64,000 nucleotides of DNA, from positions 744,001 to 808,000 of the forward strand of contig CM050677.1 in the NCBI GenBank assembly GCA_027574665.1. Direction: 5' to 3'. A model generated the notes under the pieces. That model saw nothing but the letters and a program-made list of their open reading frames with translations. It did not search any database and had not been told where the DNA came from. The DNA is from Rhynochetos jubatus (Eukaryota; Chordata; Aves; Eurypygiformes; Rhynochetidae). Below, piece after piece: positions 1 through 10,600 of this stretch. Within the stretch, counting starts at the first letter, position 1, and each line of letters begins with the position of its first letter. Both the position numbers and the translations under genes were made by a program.

Positions 1-3000
1 ATGCTGCTGGGTGAGTCACCAGAGCGCGGGCGCCGGGCTGGGACATCCGCCGTGCCCCAGAGCCCGAGGCACAGCCGTCCGGGGCACACACAGCCAGCTT
101 TTGGGGCGGTCGCTGCCGGCGTGCCCGTGCCATCCCAGGTGGGAGGTGGGTGTTTCTGTGCCAGCCCGGCCTGCGGGCAGTGGGTGTAAGAGTGCTGGGC
201 GGCCCCCTCGTTAAGGTAATGAATTAGCAATAAACCCTGGGCGGGCTGGAGCTGATGGCAGTGTTGGGAGAGCGGCGATGAGCCAAGGGCTCTGGCATGG
301 GAGCATTTCTGGGGTTTAACTGTTTGTTAGGTTGGCCTGGTTGGAAGAAGGTGACGGGTTGGCACATGCCCTGCATGAACTGATGCCAGCTGTGGCCGCA
401 GGCAGCCCCTTTGTGCCGGCACAAGCTGCCACTGCTTCCCTCCAAGGGTGGGAGGGCACAGAGGGGCTTGTGCAGGATCCCACTGCTGGGCAAAACACCT
501 CGAAAATCACAGAATCATGGGATGGTTTGGGCTGAAGGGACCTTACAGCCCACCCAGCCCCACCCCCTGCCATGGGCAGGGACACCCTCCACCAGCCCAG
601 GGTGCTCCCAGCCTCATCCAGCCTGGCCTTGGACACTCCCAGGGATGTGGCACCCACAGCTTCTCTGGGCAACCTGTCCCAGTGCCCCCCACCCTCTGCG
701 GGAAGAATTCCTTCCCGATGTCCCATCTCAATCTCCCTCTTTCCGTTTAAACCCGTTACCCCTTGTCCTGTCACTCCCTGCCCTTGGAAAAGGCCCCCCC
801 AGCTTCCTCGTTGGCTAAATCAATCCAGCCAGGGATTTCAGCCGGTGTCCCGACTGTGGCGGCGGTGGGTGTCGACGCGGCCGCGAGCGCATGCCGGGTG
901 GCACCGCTCTGGCCTCGGTCAGATGTGAGCGTACGTAACGGCGCGGCAGGACGCTCCTGCGGCCGCGCGTCGTGCGGAGGCCGTAACCACCAGCGAGAGA
1001 CCGCAGTGCCGGCCGGCACCACCTCTGCTCCGGGCCGTCCTGGCACGGGACGCAGGTTGAGGTCCTGGTTTTCCGCCTTTTCAGCCACGGCTCTGAAGAT
1101 GAACGTGAACTTGCGGGAGCTGTACCTGGCCGATAACAAACTGAACGGGCTGCAGGACTCGGCTCAGCTCGGCAATCTGCTGAAGTTCAACTGCTACATA
1201 CAGATCCTCGACCTGCGGAACAACCACATCCTGGACTCGGGTGAGGCCCCTCGCTGCTCCTTGGGGCACAGCCCCAATTCCCTGGACTTTTGACCCACCT
1301 TTAAGGCGGTGAGTGATGTGGCTGCGGGGTGCAGAGCTCGAGGCGCTGCTGACACGGTCCCCGAGTTGAGGCGAAGCAGGGGGTTGCACAGAGCAGCTTC
1401 AGCACACCAGACGGATTTTGTCAGGGAAATCCCCTCGGTTTTAAAGCTAAGGTCGTTAGAGAAACGTGGATTGCTTCGTGGGCCGGGCTGCTGGGTGCGC
1501 AGTGGCTCCCCAAGGCCGGTGGGGATGCCTCGGAGCTGGGTCTTTCCACTCCCTCCATCTCTTGCTCCCATCTGGTTTTTCTCCTCCCTGCTCCCCGGAG
1601 CCAAACGAGTGGCCAAATCTAGTATCAATCCAGAGATTGGGAAACAACCCCCGCCCAGACCTCAGTCCTTGTCGGTGACGCCGATTACTCGGCCGAGTGC
1701 CGCGGCTTGGCAGAGGAGCCGCGCTCGCTCTGCACGAGCTGTCCCGGCTGCCTTTGGGTCAAGGATCAAGGTAGCCAAGCGTGAGCGAGCCGGCTGTCAC
1801 CGGCACTGTTGTGGTGCTCCCGGATGGGTCCCACCCTGAGGTGCAAATACTAATTTGCCGCCTTCCGGGTCAGCCGCCACGTCCCTGGCGTCACTGGGCA
1901 CTTAGTAACGAGCAGTGCCGGGGCTGGATGGGTCGGAAGTCACTTGCTGGGCGTTGCTGCGGGCCTCAGCAGCGCTGGGGTGCCGTGTGCCTGTCGAAGG
2001 AGAGTGTCTGCAGCAATGCAAAGCGCCGCCTGCCCTCGGCCCGAGCAGGATTGGGCCGGGAAGGTGTCAGAGCATTGCAGGATCCTGCAAACTGCTCCAT
2101 GTCCAGCAAAGGAGGGGTGACCCAAAGGAAGGGGTGCCCACCCTGCCTCTGCCTGCGACCAGGGGCCGCCCTGCGTCCCCCCCGGTGCGGGCAGGGGTCA
2201 CCCTGAGCGCACTGTGTCCCCACGCCTCTGGCTCCCTCCCCGCGGGGTTGCACCCTCCTCCAAGGCTGCAGCCTAGCACTGATTAATTCAGTGTGCCGAG
2301 AGGTTTAATTAACTGCTCACACGGGAGCCCAGGTCAAATTGAGTCACTGGCGAGGGGGGACGGTGCTCGGAGACGCTGCCGGCACCAGAGCTTGGTGTGG
2401 CGATGCCATGGCTCTCTCCGTCGCAGCCTGGGCGCTGTTGTCCTGCCCGGCTCAGGCAGTGCCGGAGCGGAGGGACGGATTGGAGAGCACGGCTAGCGCT
2501 GGCGGGGGAGGGCTGACCCCGGCTGTCTCCCAGGCTTGGCATACATCTGCGAGGGGCTGAAGGAGCAGGGGAAGGGGCTGCTCACTCTGGTCCTGTGGAA
2601 CAACCAGCTGACTCACACCGGCATGGCCTACCTGGGGATGACACTGGTGAGTAGAGCCCGGCACCTTTCGGGGGCGATGGCTCACTGCCATCGGGCACTC
2701 GGCTTTGCTCCCGGAGTCGTCTCTCCTGGGCATCAGGAGTGCGCCAGCCGAGCGGGGAGCGCACCGGCCCTCGTCCCCCTCCGCTGCTCAGTGGTGCAGT
2801 TGGAAGAATCGGGCTTCCAGCCCGGCTCGAGCTGTTATTCCCTGGGTACCCACAGCCTCAGACGCAGACCCTGGAGACCCTGAACCTGGGTCACAACCCC
2901 ATCGGGAACGAAGGCGTCCGGAACCTGAAGATCGGGCTGATCGGGAACCGCTCCGTCCTCCGCCTGGGCTTGGCGTCCACCAAACTGACCTGCGAAGGTG

Positions 3001-5639
3001 GGTGGAGGCTGGTGCTTGCCGGCTGGGCTGACCGCGGGCCCGGCTCGGCTGCCGGAAGCTCTGTGTCCCCCGCAGAGCTTCCCCTGCTCTAGAGCAGCAC
3101 GTGGGCTCCGCCTCGGTCCCTGCTGTGGCTTGGCTCAGGCCTGCGTGGGGCCTGTGTGCGGGACACGGCCCAGCTCTAACCAAAATGTCGTGGCTGGCCG
3201 GTCCCACGCCACCTTGTCCCGTGGCTTTGGTGGCTCTGGCGTCTTCTACGCCCCACGGAAACCTTCTGCCGAGCACGCAGCGTGCCTGGGAGCTGGCCCC
3301 CGACTCCCACTGCCATCCCCTGTCCCTCCCAAAATACCGGGCTCCGCGCCCCCGCAGGGAGCACCGTCAGGGGACCGGCGGTGCGGCGGCTCGTTCCCTG
3401 CCGTCACCGGTGGTTCTCCTGGGCCCCGCAGGCGCCGTCGCGGTGGCGGAGTTCATCGCCGAGAGCCCGCGGCTGCTGCGCCTGGACCTGCGGGAGAACG
3501 AGATCAAGACGGGCGGCCTCATGGCGCTGTCGCTGGCTCTGAAGGTCAACCACTCGCTGCTGCGCCTCGACCTGGACAGGGAGCCCAAGAAGGAGTCGGT
3601 AAGGAGTGCACCTGCCCCCCTCCTGCCCCTTTGGGGCTCTCACTGAGCCCCCCCCCCGCAGCAAAATGTCATCCCCGGGGCTGACGCCTCCAGGCTTCCG
3701 CTGGCTCCGTTTTTCTGCTGAGATTATTCCCTGCCCGGCCCGCGGCCGCGCGGTTTCGTGCCAAGGTTGGCCCGTAAGGTACCGGCTGCTTGGCGGGCAG
3801 CAGCCCCTGCGCCGCGGTGCTGCGCGCGCCCCGACACCGCAGCGTAGGTCAGGGGGTTTTGGGGGTTCTGCGGTCCAGCCCCCTGCTGCGAGCAGCACCC
3901 ATCACCCGGCATCCTGCTCCGTTGGGCGTCCCCCGGGACAGGAATCCCGGGGTCCTGGCAGCAGTCACGTTGGGGAACTTGATTCTCCGGCGATCGAATT
4001 GTTTCTTGGGGAACCAGCGGTCGGGTCTGAGAGGGGCGGAGGAGCAACCCACCCTGTTCCGGTGTGCGCGGCTGGAAAACAAGCACGGAGCTGCTCGCTC
4101 CCGGCGGCCGACTGCCGAGCGTTCCGGGTGACCGACGCTTTCTCGTCCCTCGCAGGTGAAAAGTTTCATCGAAACCCAGCGGGCTCTGCTGGCTGAGATC
4201 CAGAACGGCTGCAAGCGCAACTTCGTCCTGGCCAAAGAGAAGGAGGAGAAGGAACAGAAGCTGCAGCAGTCGGCCTCGATGCCGGAGATCTCCGTGACGG
4301 AGCCTCTGGAGGAGGGGCTGGCAGAGGACGGCCGGGACAGCAGCGCCGACTCCGCTCCGGAAGAAGGGGAGGAAGCTGGGGAGACCCCGACGGCCTCGGA
4401 GAACGGGGACGCGGAGCTGGCGGCGGACAACAGCGGCGAGGTGACAGACTCCGATTCGGACACGGACGAGGAGCCGGACGCTGGGTTAGAGATGGAGGCT
4501 CCGAGCGAACCGCCGAGACGCCCCAACTCCGACAGCGCTGCCGTGCCCCAGCCGCCGCTGCCTCCCGAGAAGCCGAGGGACCGGCCGCCCCCCCTGCGCA
4601 TCGCTGAGGTGTCGCAGCGCGACGCCGGGAATCCCGCCGCTCCTCCCGGCTCCGCATCCTCCCAGGGAAACGAGAGAAGGATTTCGGTTTCCAGTCCCGG
4701 GCGAGGCCATAAGATCTTCGTGGTGACGCGCGTGGAGAGCCTGCCGGAGCGAGCCGCTGCCGAGCCCCAGAGCCCGGCTCCGGCCGCAAAACCTGAACTC
4801 GGGGCACCGCCGGCGAGCGGAGCGGTTCCCGAATCCGCCGCCAGCTCGGCAGCGGAGCCGGCAGCACCGAGCGCCGGCTCTGAGCCCGCGGCCTGCGAGA
4901 GCTTGGCCCACGACACTCCCCTCCCCAACGGGCTGAAGGCGGATTTCGCGCAAGCGCTGCCGGAGGCACCCTCAGACGGCGACGGGAAGACCGGGAGCTG
5001 TGCCGCAGAGCACGGTAGGACCCGCGAGTCCCCGAGGGTCCCGACCCCCCGCTGTCCCCAGGGGCCCTGAGCCCCCCATCCGGCCGCGCTCTCCCACGCT
5101 CCCTGCAGGGCAGCATGGCGGAGCCCGGGGTGAGCGCGGAGTCGGTCCCTGTGCCGGCGTCTTCCCGGCGTTTTCGATCCGGCGGGTGCCCGCAGCTCTT
5201 GCTGGGGGAGTCCTAACCCGCCGGGCATCGTCCCGCTCTTTGAAGGGCTCCTTAATTAGGCTCCCGAGCGAGCTGAAGTTAATGACCCTGCGGGAAGCTC
5301 GTTAAGCCTCTTCGTTAGCGGTCGGGCTGCCGTGCCCCGTGTCCCCCCCCCGCGCACATTGTGGGGGGAGAGGACCCCAGGGAGGTGGGCAGGCGGAGGA
5401 CACGGTGGCCGTTTGCTTGCAGAGCTGAGCTGCTCCCAGGAGCAGGAGCTGGAGGAGCTGCTCCTCGAGGCCAGCCAGGACACGGGGCAGGAGCTGCTGG
5501 GAGCGCAGGTGAGTGGGGCGGGGGGGCTGGGCACAGCCCCGGGGGGGCGTCCTGCAGGGCCGGGGACCCCATTGCCACTCGCTCTCCTCTCTTGCAGGTC
5601 CTCGGGGCCGCTCGGCGTCGAGGGGAGGCTCCGGCGTAG
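1..5639 (+). CDS. PPP1R37: PPP1R37, 3' part: leucine-rich-repeat regulator of protein phosphatase 1
   Basis: The protein (also LRRC68) is an LRR inhibitor/regulatory subunit of protein phosphatase 1. Coding exons read here: <1-10, 1085-1240, 2534-2646, 2856-2997, 3432-3598, 4156-5014, 5423-5508, 5598-5639, all with GT/AG junctions and consistent phase, giving 524 residues from codon 1 of the window to TAG at 5637. The upstream part lies outside the window. LRR units are visible, for example NLRELYLADNKLNG, LLTLVLWNNQLTHTGM and LLRLDLRENEIKTGGLMAL. The large exon 4156-5014 encodes an acidic, Ser/Pro/Glu-rich tail, followed by the conserved end LSCSQEQELEELLLEASQ. The human protein, as I recall it, stops shortly after that motif. 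Here a last exon adds about 14 residues ending RRRGEAPA, so the C terminus differs. Identity rests on near-exact agreement with the known family across all LRR exons. Confidence 0.95.
505..803 (-). mobile_element. CR1 LINE 3' fragment
   Basis: The stretch begins with AATCACAGAATCATGGGATG and continues through the typical GGGACCTTACAGCCCACC, CTGCCATGGGCAGGGACACC and CTTCTCTGGGCAACCTG segments of the avian chicken-repeat-1 3' end, read on the complementary strand. It lies in a PPP1R37 intron, is 5'-truncated and encodes no protein. CR1 is the dominant retrotransposon of birds, so this copy is also evidence for the host lineage. Borders are approximate. Confidence 0.88.
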
Positions 5640-6805
5640 CTTTATCCTCTTCCCACTCCACACACCCGGGGCTTCAGGACTAAGGGTTGTTTTATGAATT
5701 CTTTCTCCCCCCCCACCCACCCCCCAAACAGTTTTCTGCCCCTGGACTCTTCCCAGGCGCCCCCCCAGCGCAGAGAGGGACCCTGCCGCGTCCCTGGCAC
5801 GAGGGAGGGCGGGAGGGAAGGGGAGCGGAGAGTGACCCGGATAGGGGTGTCCCGGCTGCCGCCGTCACCCGCTCGCTCTCTCTCTCCCCCCCCGAGGACC
5901 CCCCCAGGGGCGACAGCGACGTGGCGTTGCTCCCCCCACCACTCTGACCTCACACTACAGGGCCGGGAGGAGGCCGAGGGGCCCCGGGCTGGGGCTGGCA
6001 GCGCCGTGGGGCAGCGTCGGTGTCGCCCCCCGCCCCGGGCCGGGCTGCGCGGCGGCCGCAATGGTTATTTATTGTTAAGTTCCATTTGCTCCTTCGTCCG
6101 TTTGTTTCCGTACCTGTTTCTCACCGAGGGCAGATCACCTGGGGGAGGGGGCTGGGGGGGGGTTAGAATCCAGTCGTTCCTTCTGGGCTAACCTGCACCC
6201 CGACTCCGGCTCTCGGGCTGCCGGGAAACACCGGGAACACAAAAAGCAACGTCGGTGGAGCGCCCCCCCCCGAAGCGAGCCCCCCGGGGGGGCGAGGAGA
6301 GGGGCAGCCGGGGCGCTGCCGGGACACGAGCCGTGTCGGGGTCCCCCCGTGGCCTCCTCCAGGCTGGGGGGGGGGGATGGAATCCAAGGTGAGGGGACCC
6401 ATCTCGGTGGCAGCTTTCCCGGCTGGACGCCGGTGACGTCCCCAGCGTGGGGAAAACCGGCCGGCGTGGGGGTGGGCGTCTGCTGGCTGGGACACCCCCC
6501 CCCCCCCCCCCACCTCCCCAAGGACGGCCAAGTCCCTCCGGGCCCGGCGGCCGGTTTTCTCAGGGAGGGCGCGGGGGTCCTGCCCGGCATCGCTGCCGCC
6601 GAGGGGGGGGGACGCGTCGCTTTTCTTTCTTAAGTGCAATAAACCTATCAGGGAGCTGGGGGGGGGGGGGGAGCGGGAGGGGCGGCCGGGGGGGCTGCGG
6701 CGCTGACACTACGGGGGGGCCGGGAGCCGGCGGTGCGGCGGGTCGGTTCTCGGGGTTGTGTATTTTTGTTAACACTGTTTTCTATTAAATGAGATCTGCA
6801 TTCGT
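5640..6805 (+). other. PPP1R37: PPP1R37 3' UTR with two candidate poly(A) signals
   Basis: This is the transcribed but untranslated tail after TAG at 5637. It is G/C-rich with several G and C homopolymers. AATAAA occurs at 6638-6643 and ATTAAA at 6784-6789; the second is followed by GTTAA- and T-rich context and may be the distal site. No other gene is seen before the convergent NKPD1 transcript, whose own signal is at 7105-7110. Confidence 0.7.
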
Positions 6806-7104
6806 CACCCGCTGCCCCCCGCCCCCCCTTTGTGGTGCTTGGGTGAGCGCCCCCCCCCCCCCCCCCCCTTTCAGAGCAGCTCGGGGGGGGCCTCTCGGGG
6901 CGAGTGGCAAAGGGAGCGCCCCAAAATCCCACCCGGGGGGCTGGGGGCCGGCAGGAAGCCCCGTGGGAACTCGTTAACGCTGATGAGTCGCCGGATCCCA
7001 CCGTCTGCTCCCGGTTCCGCCCCCCCCCGCCCCCCTCCATCCCAGTTTTGGGCTGATTTCCCCCCAAAATCTAAGACAAGAGGTGGGGCGGGAGGTTTAA
7101 CTGG

Positions 7105-7110
7105 TTTATT
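7105..7110 (-). terminator. NKPD1: NKPD1 poly(A) signal
   Basis: TTTATT on the plus strand reads AATAAA on the minus strand, about 500 bases beyond the NKPD1 stop codon. Together with the PPP1R37 signals at 6638 and 6784 it leaves only about 0.3 kb between the convergent transcript ends. Confidence 0.7.
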
Positions 7111-7613
7111 ATGGGATGGCGCCAGTGGTCCTTCAGCGGGAGCTTGTGGGGGACGTGGCTCAGGGATCGTTGGGGTCCACCCCCCCCGTATCCGCACCCA
7201 CTCACCGGGGGACCGTCCCCAGAGGCTGCTGGGGGGGGAGAGGGGGTGGCAGTGGGTGGTCGGGTGCCAGAGTGACGTGGCGAGTTGGGGTCCGGGGGGG
7301 GTTGTGGTCGCCTGGATGTTGGGGTCTCTGGGATGGTAGTGACCCCCCCCCAACCCCCGGGGTGATCTCGGCTCTCCCCCAGCCCCCCCAGCTCCATCCC
7401 CTCGTGGCACTTTGACCCCCTGCAGTGTCTTGGGGACAAGAATTGTCCCCGTCCCACCCCTGTCCCCAGACACGTCCCAAAATACGCCGGGGGAGGTCGA
7501 GTCACGGGCTTCCTCAGGCCACCGACCGCGGGGACACCCCCGTCCTGGCTGTCCGAACCCCTTTTGGGGGGCGGCGAGGGGGCCACGTCCAGGGCCGGTC
7601 CCCGGCATCGCCG

Positions 7614-10600
7614 TCACTCGGGGTGGGGACACTGGACGCTGCGGGACACGGGGGCGGCAGCAGCTTTCTTCAGGCGGTCGAGCCCGCGCAGGAGCCCCAT
7701 CTTGTGCCGGATGGAGTGGTCCAGGTTGACGGTGACGCCGAGGAAGGCGCGGGCGTCGCGGGCGGTGAACGGGAAGTCGTGGGCGAGGAAGCTGTGGAAG
7801 AGCTCGGGGTCCCCGTCCAGGCCGAGGACGTTTTGCAGGGGCTGCTGCAGCGCGCTCAGCTCCCCCACGTTCTCCTGGAAGATGCTCCACAGGGATCGCG
7901 CCCCGAAATCCGGCGTCGGTTGGCTCTGCCAGGCGTCCTCCAGGCACTGCAGCGCCCAGCTCAGCCGGCACGGCCACTGGTCGGCCAGCACCACCCAGGC
8001 GGCGGCGGCGCGGGGCGAGGGGGCGCCGGGGGTGCCGGCGCGGTGCAGGAGGAGCCGGAGGGTGATGGGGATGGTGTTGACGATGCGGCGGACGTGGGCG
8101 CCGCTGGCGGGGAGGTAACGGGCGAGAGGGTCGGCGCCGTCGTGGAGGCAGCGGAACGCTTCGTGGATGCGGCGGACGGCTTCGGCATCCGCCTCGCGCC
8201 GGCTGGGAACCTCCCGGGCGCCCCCGCGCTTGGCCTGGCGCCGTTCCACGTTGCCGGTGATGATGCGGTACATGAGGTCCTCCCGCGTCTGGACGGCGGC
8301 CTCCAGGCAGCGCAGGCGGGAGCGAGCGCCCATCTCGGGGATGGAGAAGGGCAGCGTCACCGTCCGGTTGAGGTAGAGGTACCCGCTGTCCGCCAGACCC
8401 TTCATGCAGCCGCTCTGCTCCAGGCAGGGGACGATGACGCTGGGGTCCACAGCCAGGATGAAGATGAAGGGGGTGTGGGCGGCGGAGAGGAGGGTGTTCA
8501 TGGCGTTGAGGACGCCGGCCACCTTCTCCGGGTAGCAGACGTCCAGGCTGGTGATCTCCAGCACCACGCGGAGCCGGCGGCGTTCGAAGATCTCCATGAA
8601 GGCCAGGAAGTCGACCAGCACCTCCACCTCGCGGCGCACCTTGCTCATGAAGCCCAGCTGGCTGGCGAACCTCTCGCTGTCGGTCAGCCGCTCGATCTTT
8701 CGCTTCTCGCTGACCAACAGGTTCTTGAGGACGGAGAAAGCTCCCAGCACCAGCCCGGAGCCGGAGAGCGAGGTGACGGCGCTGCCCACCACCTTCAAGG
8801 CTTGGTGGTCCTTGACGCCGGGCACCAGCAGGGCCACCAGCAGGACGGCGAGGCCGGCGGCCAGGAGGAGGAGCAGCCCCCCCAGCTTGAGGCAGGCGCC
8901 CGTCTTGAGCACCCACTCGCGCTGGCTGAAGCCGGAGGCGTAGCGGGGCCGCGCGCCCATGACGTGGTAGACGCTGAGGGGCAGAGCCCCGAAGTGGTGG
9001 CGGATGCTGTGGCAGAGGGTGGTGACGAGGCCGGCCCAGAGCTTGTCGCAGCCGGCGTACTGCCAGGCGCTGAACCGGATGAAGACGAACTCGGCGTTCT
9101 TCCTGCGGAGGTGGCGCTCGGTGACGACGGGCTGGTAGAAGGCCAGGTACCAGAGCGCCAGCAGCAGCCCCCAGCCCGCGGGGCTGCGCGGCCTCTGCTG
9201 GTTCCGGCGCAGCTCGGCCTCCTCCCGCTGCGCCACCTCCTCCCGCATGAAGCCTGGAGGGGGGACACGGGGATGAGGGACTGGGGGGGGAGGGGTCCTG
9301 GCCGCAGGGGGTATGGGGGGGGTGTAGGAGAGGAATGGCGGAGCCAGGGGAGAAACTGGGATGGGAAGGGAAGGGATGGGGGTGGGGTGGGATTGGGATG
9401 GGGATGGGATGGGATGGGATGGGATGGGGTGGGGTGGGATTGGGGTGGAATTGGGATGGGGATGGGATGGGATGGGATTGGGATTGGGATGGGGTGGGAT
9501 TGGGATGGGATTGGGATGGGGATGGGATGGGGTGGGATGGGATGGGATTGGGATGGGATAGGGTGGGATTGGGATGGGATTGGGATGGGGTGGAATTGGG
9601 ATGGGATTGGGATGGGGATGGAATGGGATGGGGATGGAATGGGATGGGATGGGATGGGGATGGGGTGGGATTGGGATGGGATTGGGATGGGAATGGGGAT
9701 GGGATGGGAATGGGGATGGGATGGGATGGGGATGGGATGGGAATGGGGATGGGATGGGATTGGGATGGGGATGGGATGGGGATGGGATGGGACGGGATGG
9801 GATGGGATTGGGATGGGGATGGGGATGGGATGGGATTGGGATGGGATTGGGATGGGGATGGGGATGGGATGGGATGGGATGGGATGGGGATGGGATGGGA
9901 TGGGAATGGGGATGGGGGTGGCATGGCATGGCACGGCATGGGAATGGGGATGGGGGTGGCATGGCATGGCATGGCATGGGAATGGGGATGGGAGTGGAGA
10001 TGGGATGGGGATGGGGTGGGGTGGATGCGGGTGCAATGAGAGACCCCAAATCTGTAGAAGGAAACAGGATGGTGGGACAAACACCAGGGACCCCAGATCC
10101 GGGGTGCACACAGGCAAGATGCTGGTGCCAGGGGCAGCCCCAGCACCCGGCCCAGGCTGGTTGGGAGCTCCAGGGGGTCGCCCATGGCGGCCCCGTGCCC
10201 CATACCCACCGGCAACCTTGTCCAGCAGGGAGTAGAGGCGGTGGCCGCAGGGTGCGTAGAAGCCGACGGTGACGGGGGTGGCCGTGTGCCACAGAGTCTT
10301 GGAGAGGCAGCGGCAGTAGATGTCATCCTCCGTCAGCGCCTCTGGGACGGAGGGACAGCCTGGTGACCCTCTGCCCCCCACGGCTGCAGGCACGAGGGAG
10401 CCCACCCCCAGGGGACATGGGTGCTGCAGCATGGGGAGCCTAAACCTCGGGGGGGGGGGATGGGGACCTGAGATGTGGGGGGAGCCCAACAGGCCAAGGT
10501 GGTAATTAATGGCAGGTGTAATTAACACCGGGGGAAGTGACGCTGACAGGTGACCCTGGGATGGGGTGGGGAGGGGATGGGATGGGATGGGGAAGGGATT

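Noticed and set aside
8795-10039. Plus-strand Gly/Trp/Asp-rich frames (GMGWDGMG type).
   Set aside because: These are translations of GGGATGGGAT repeats with no start context or conservation.
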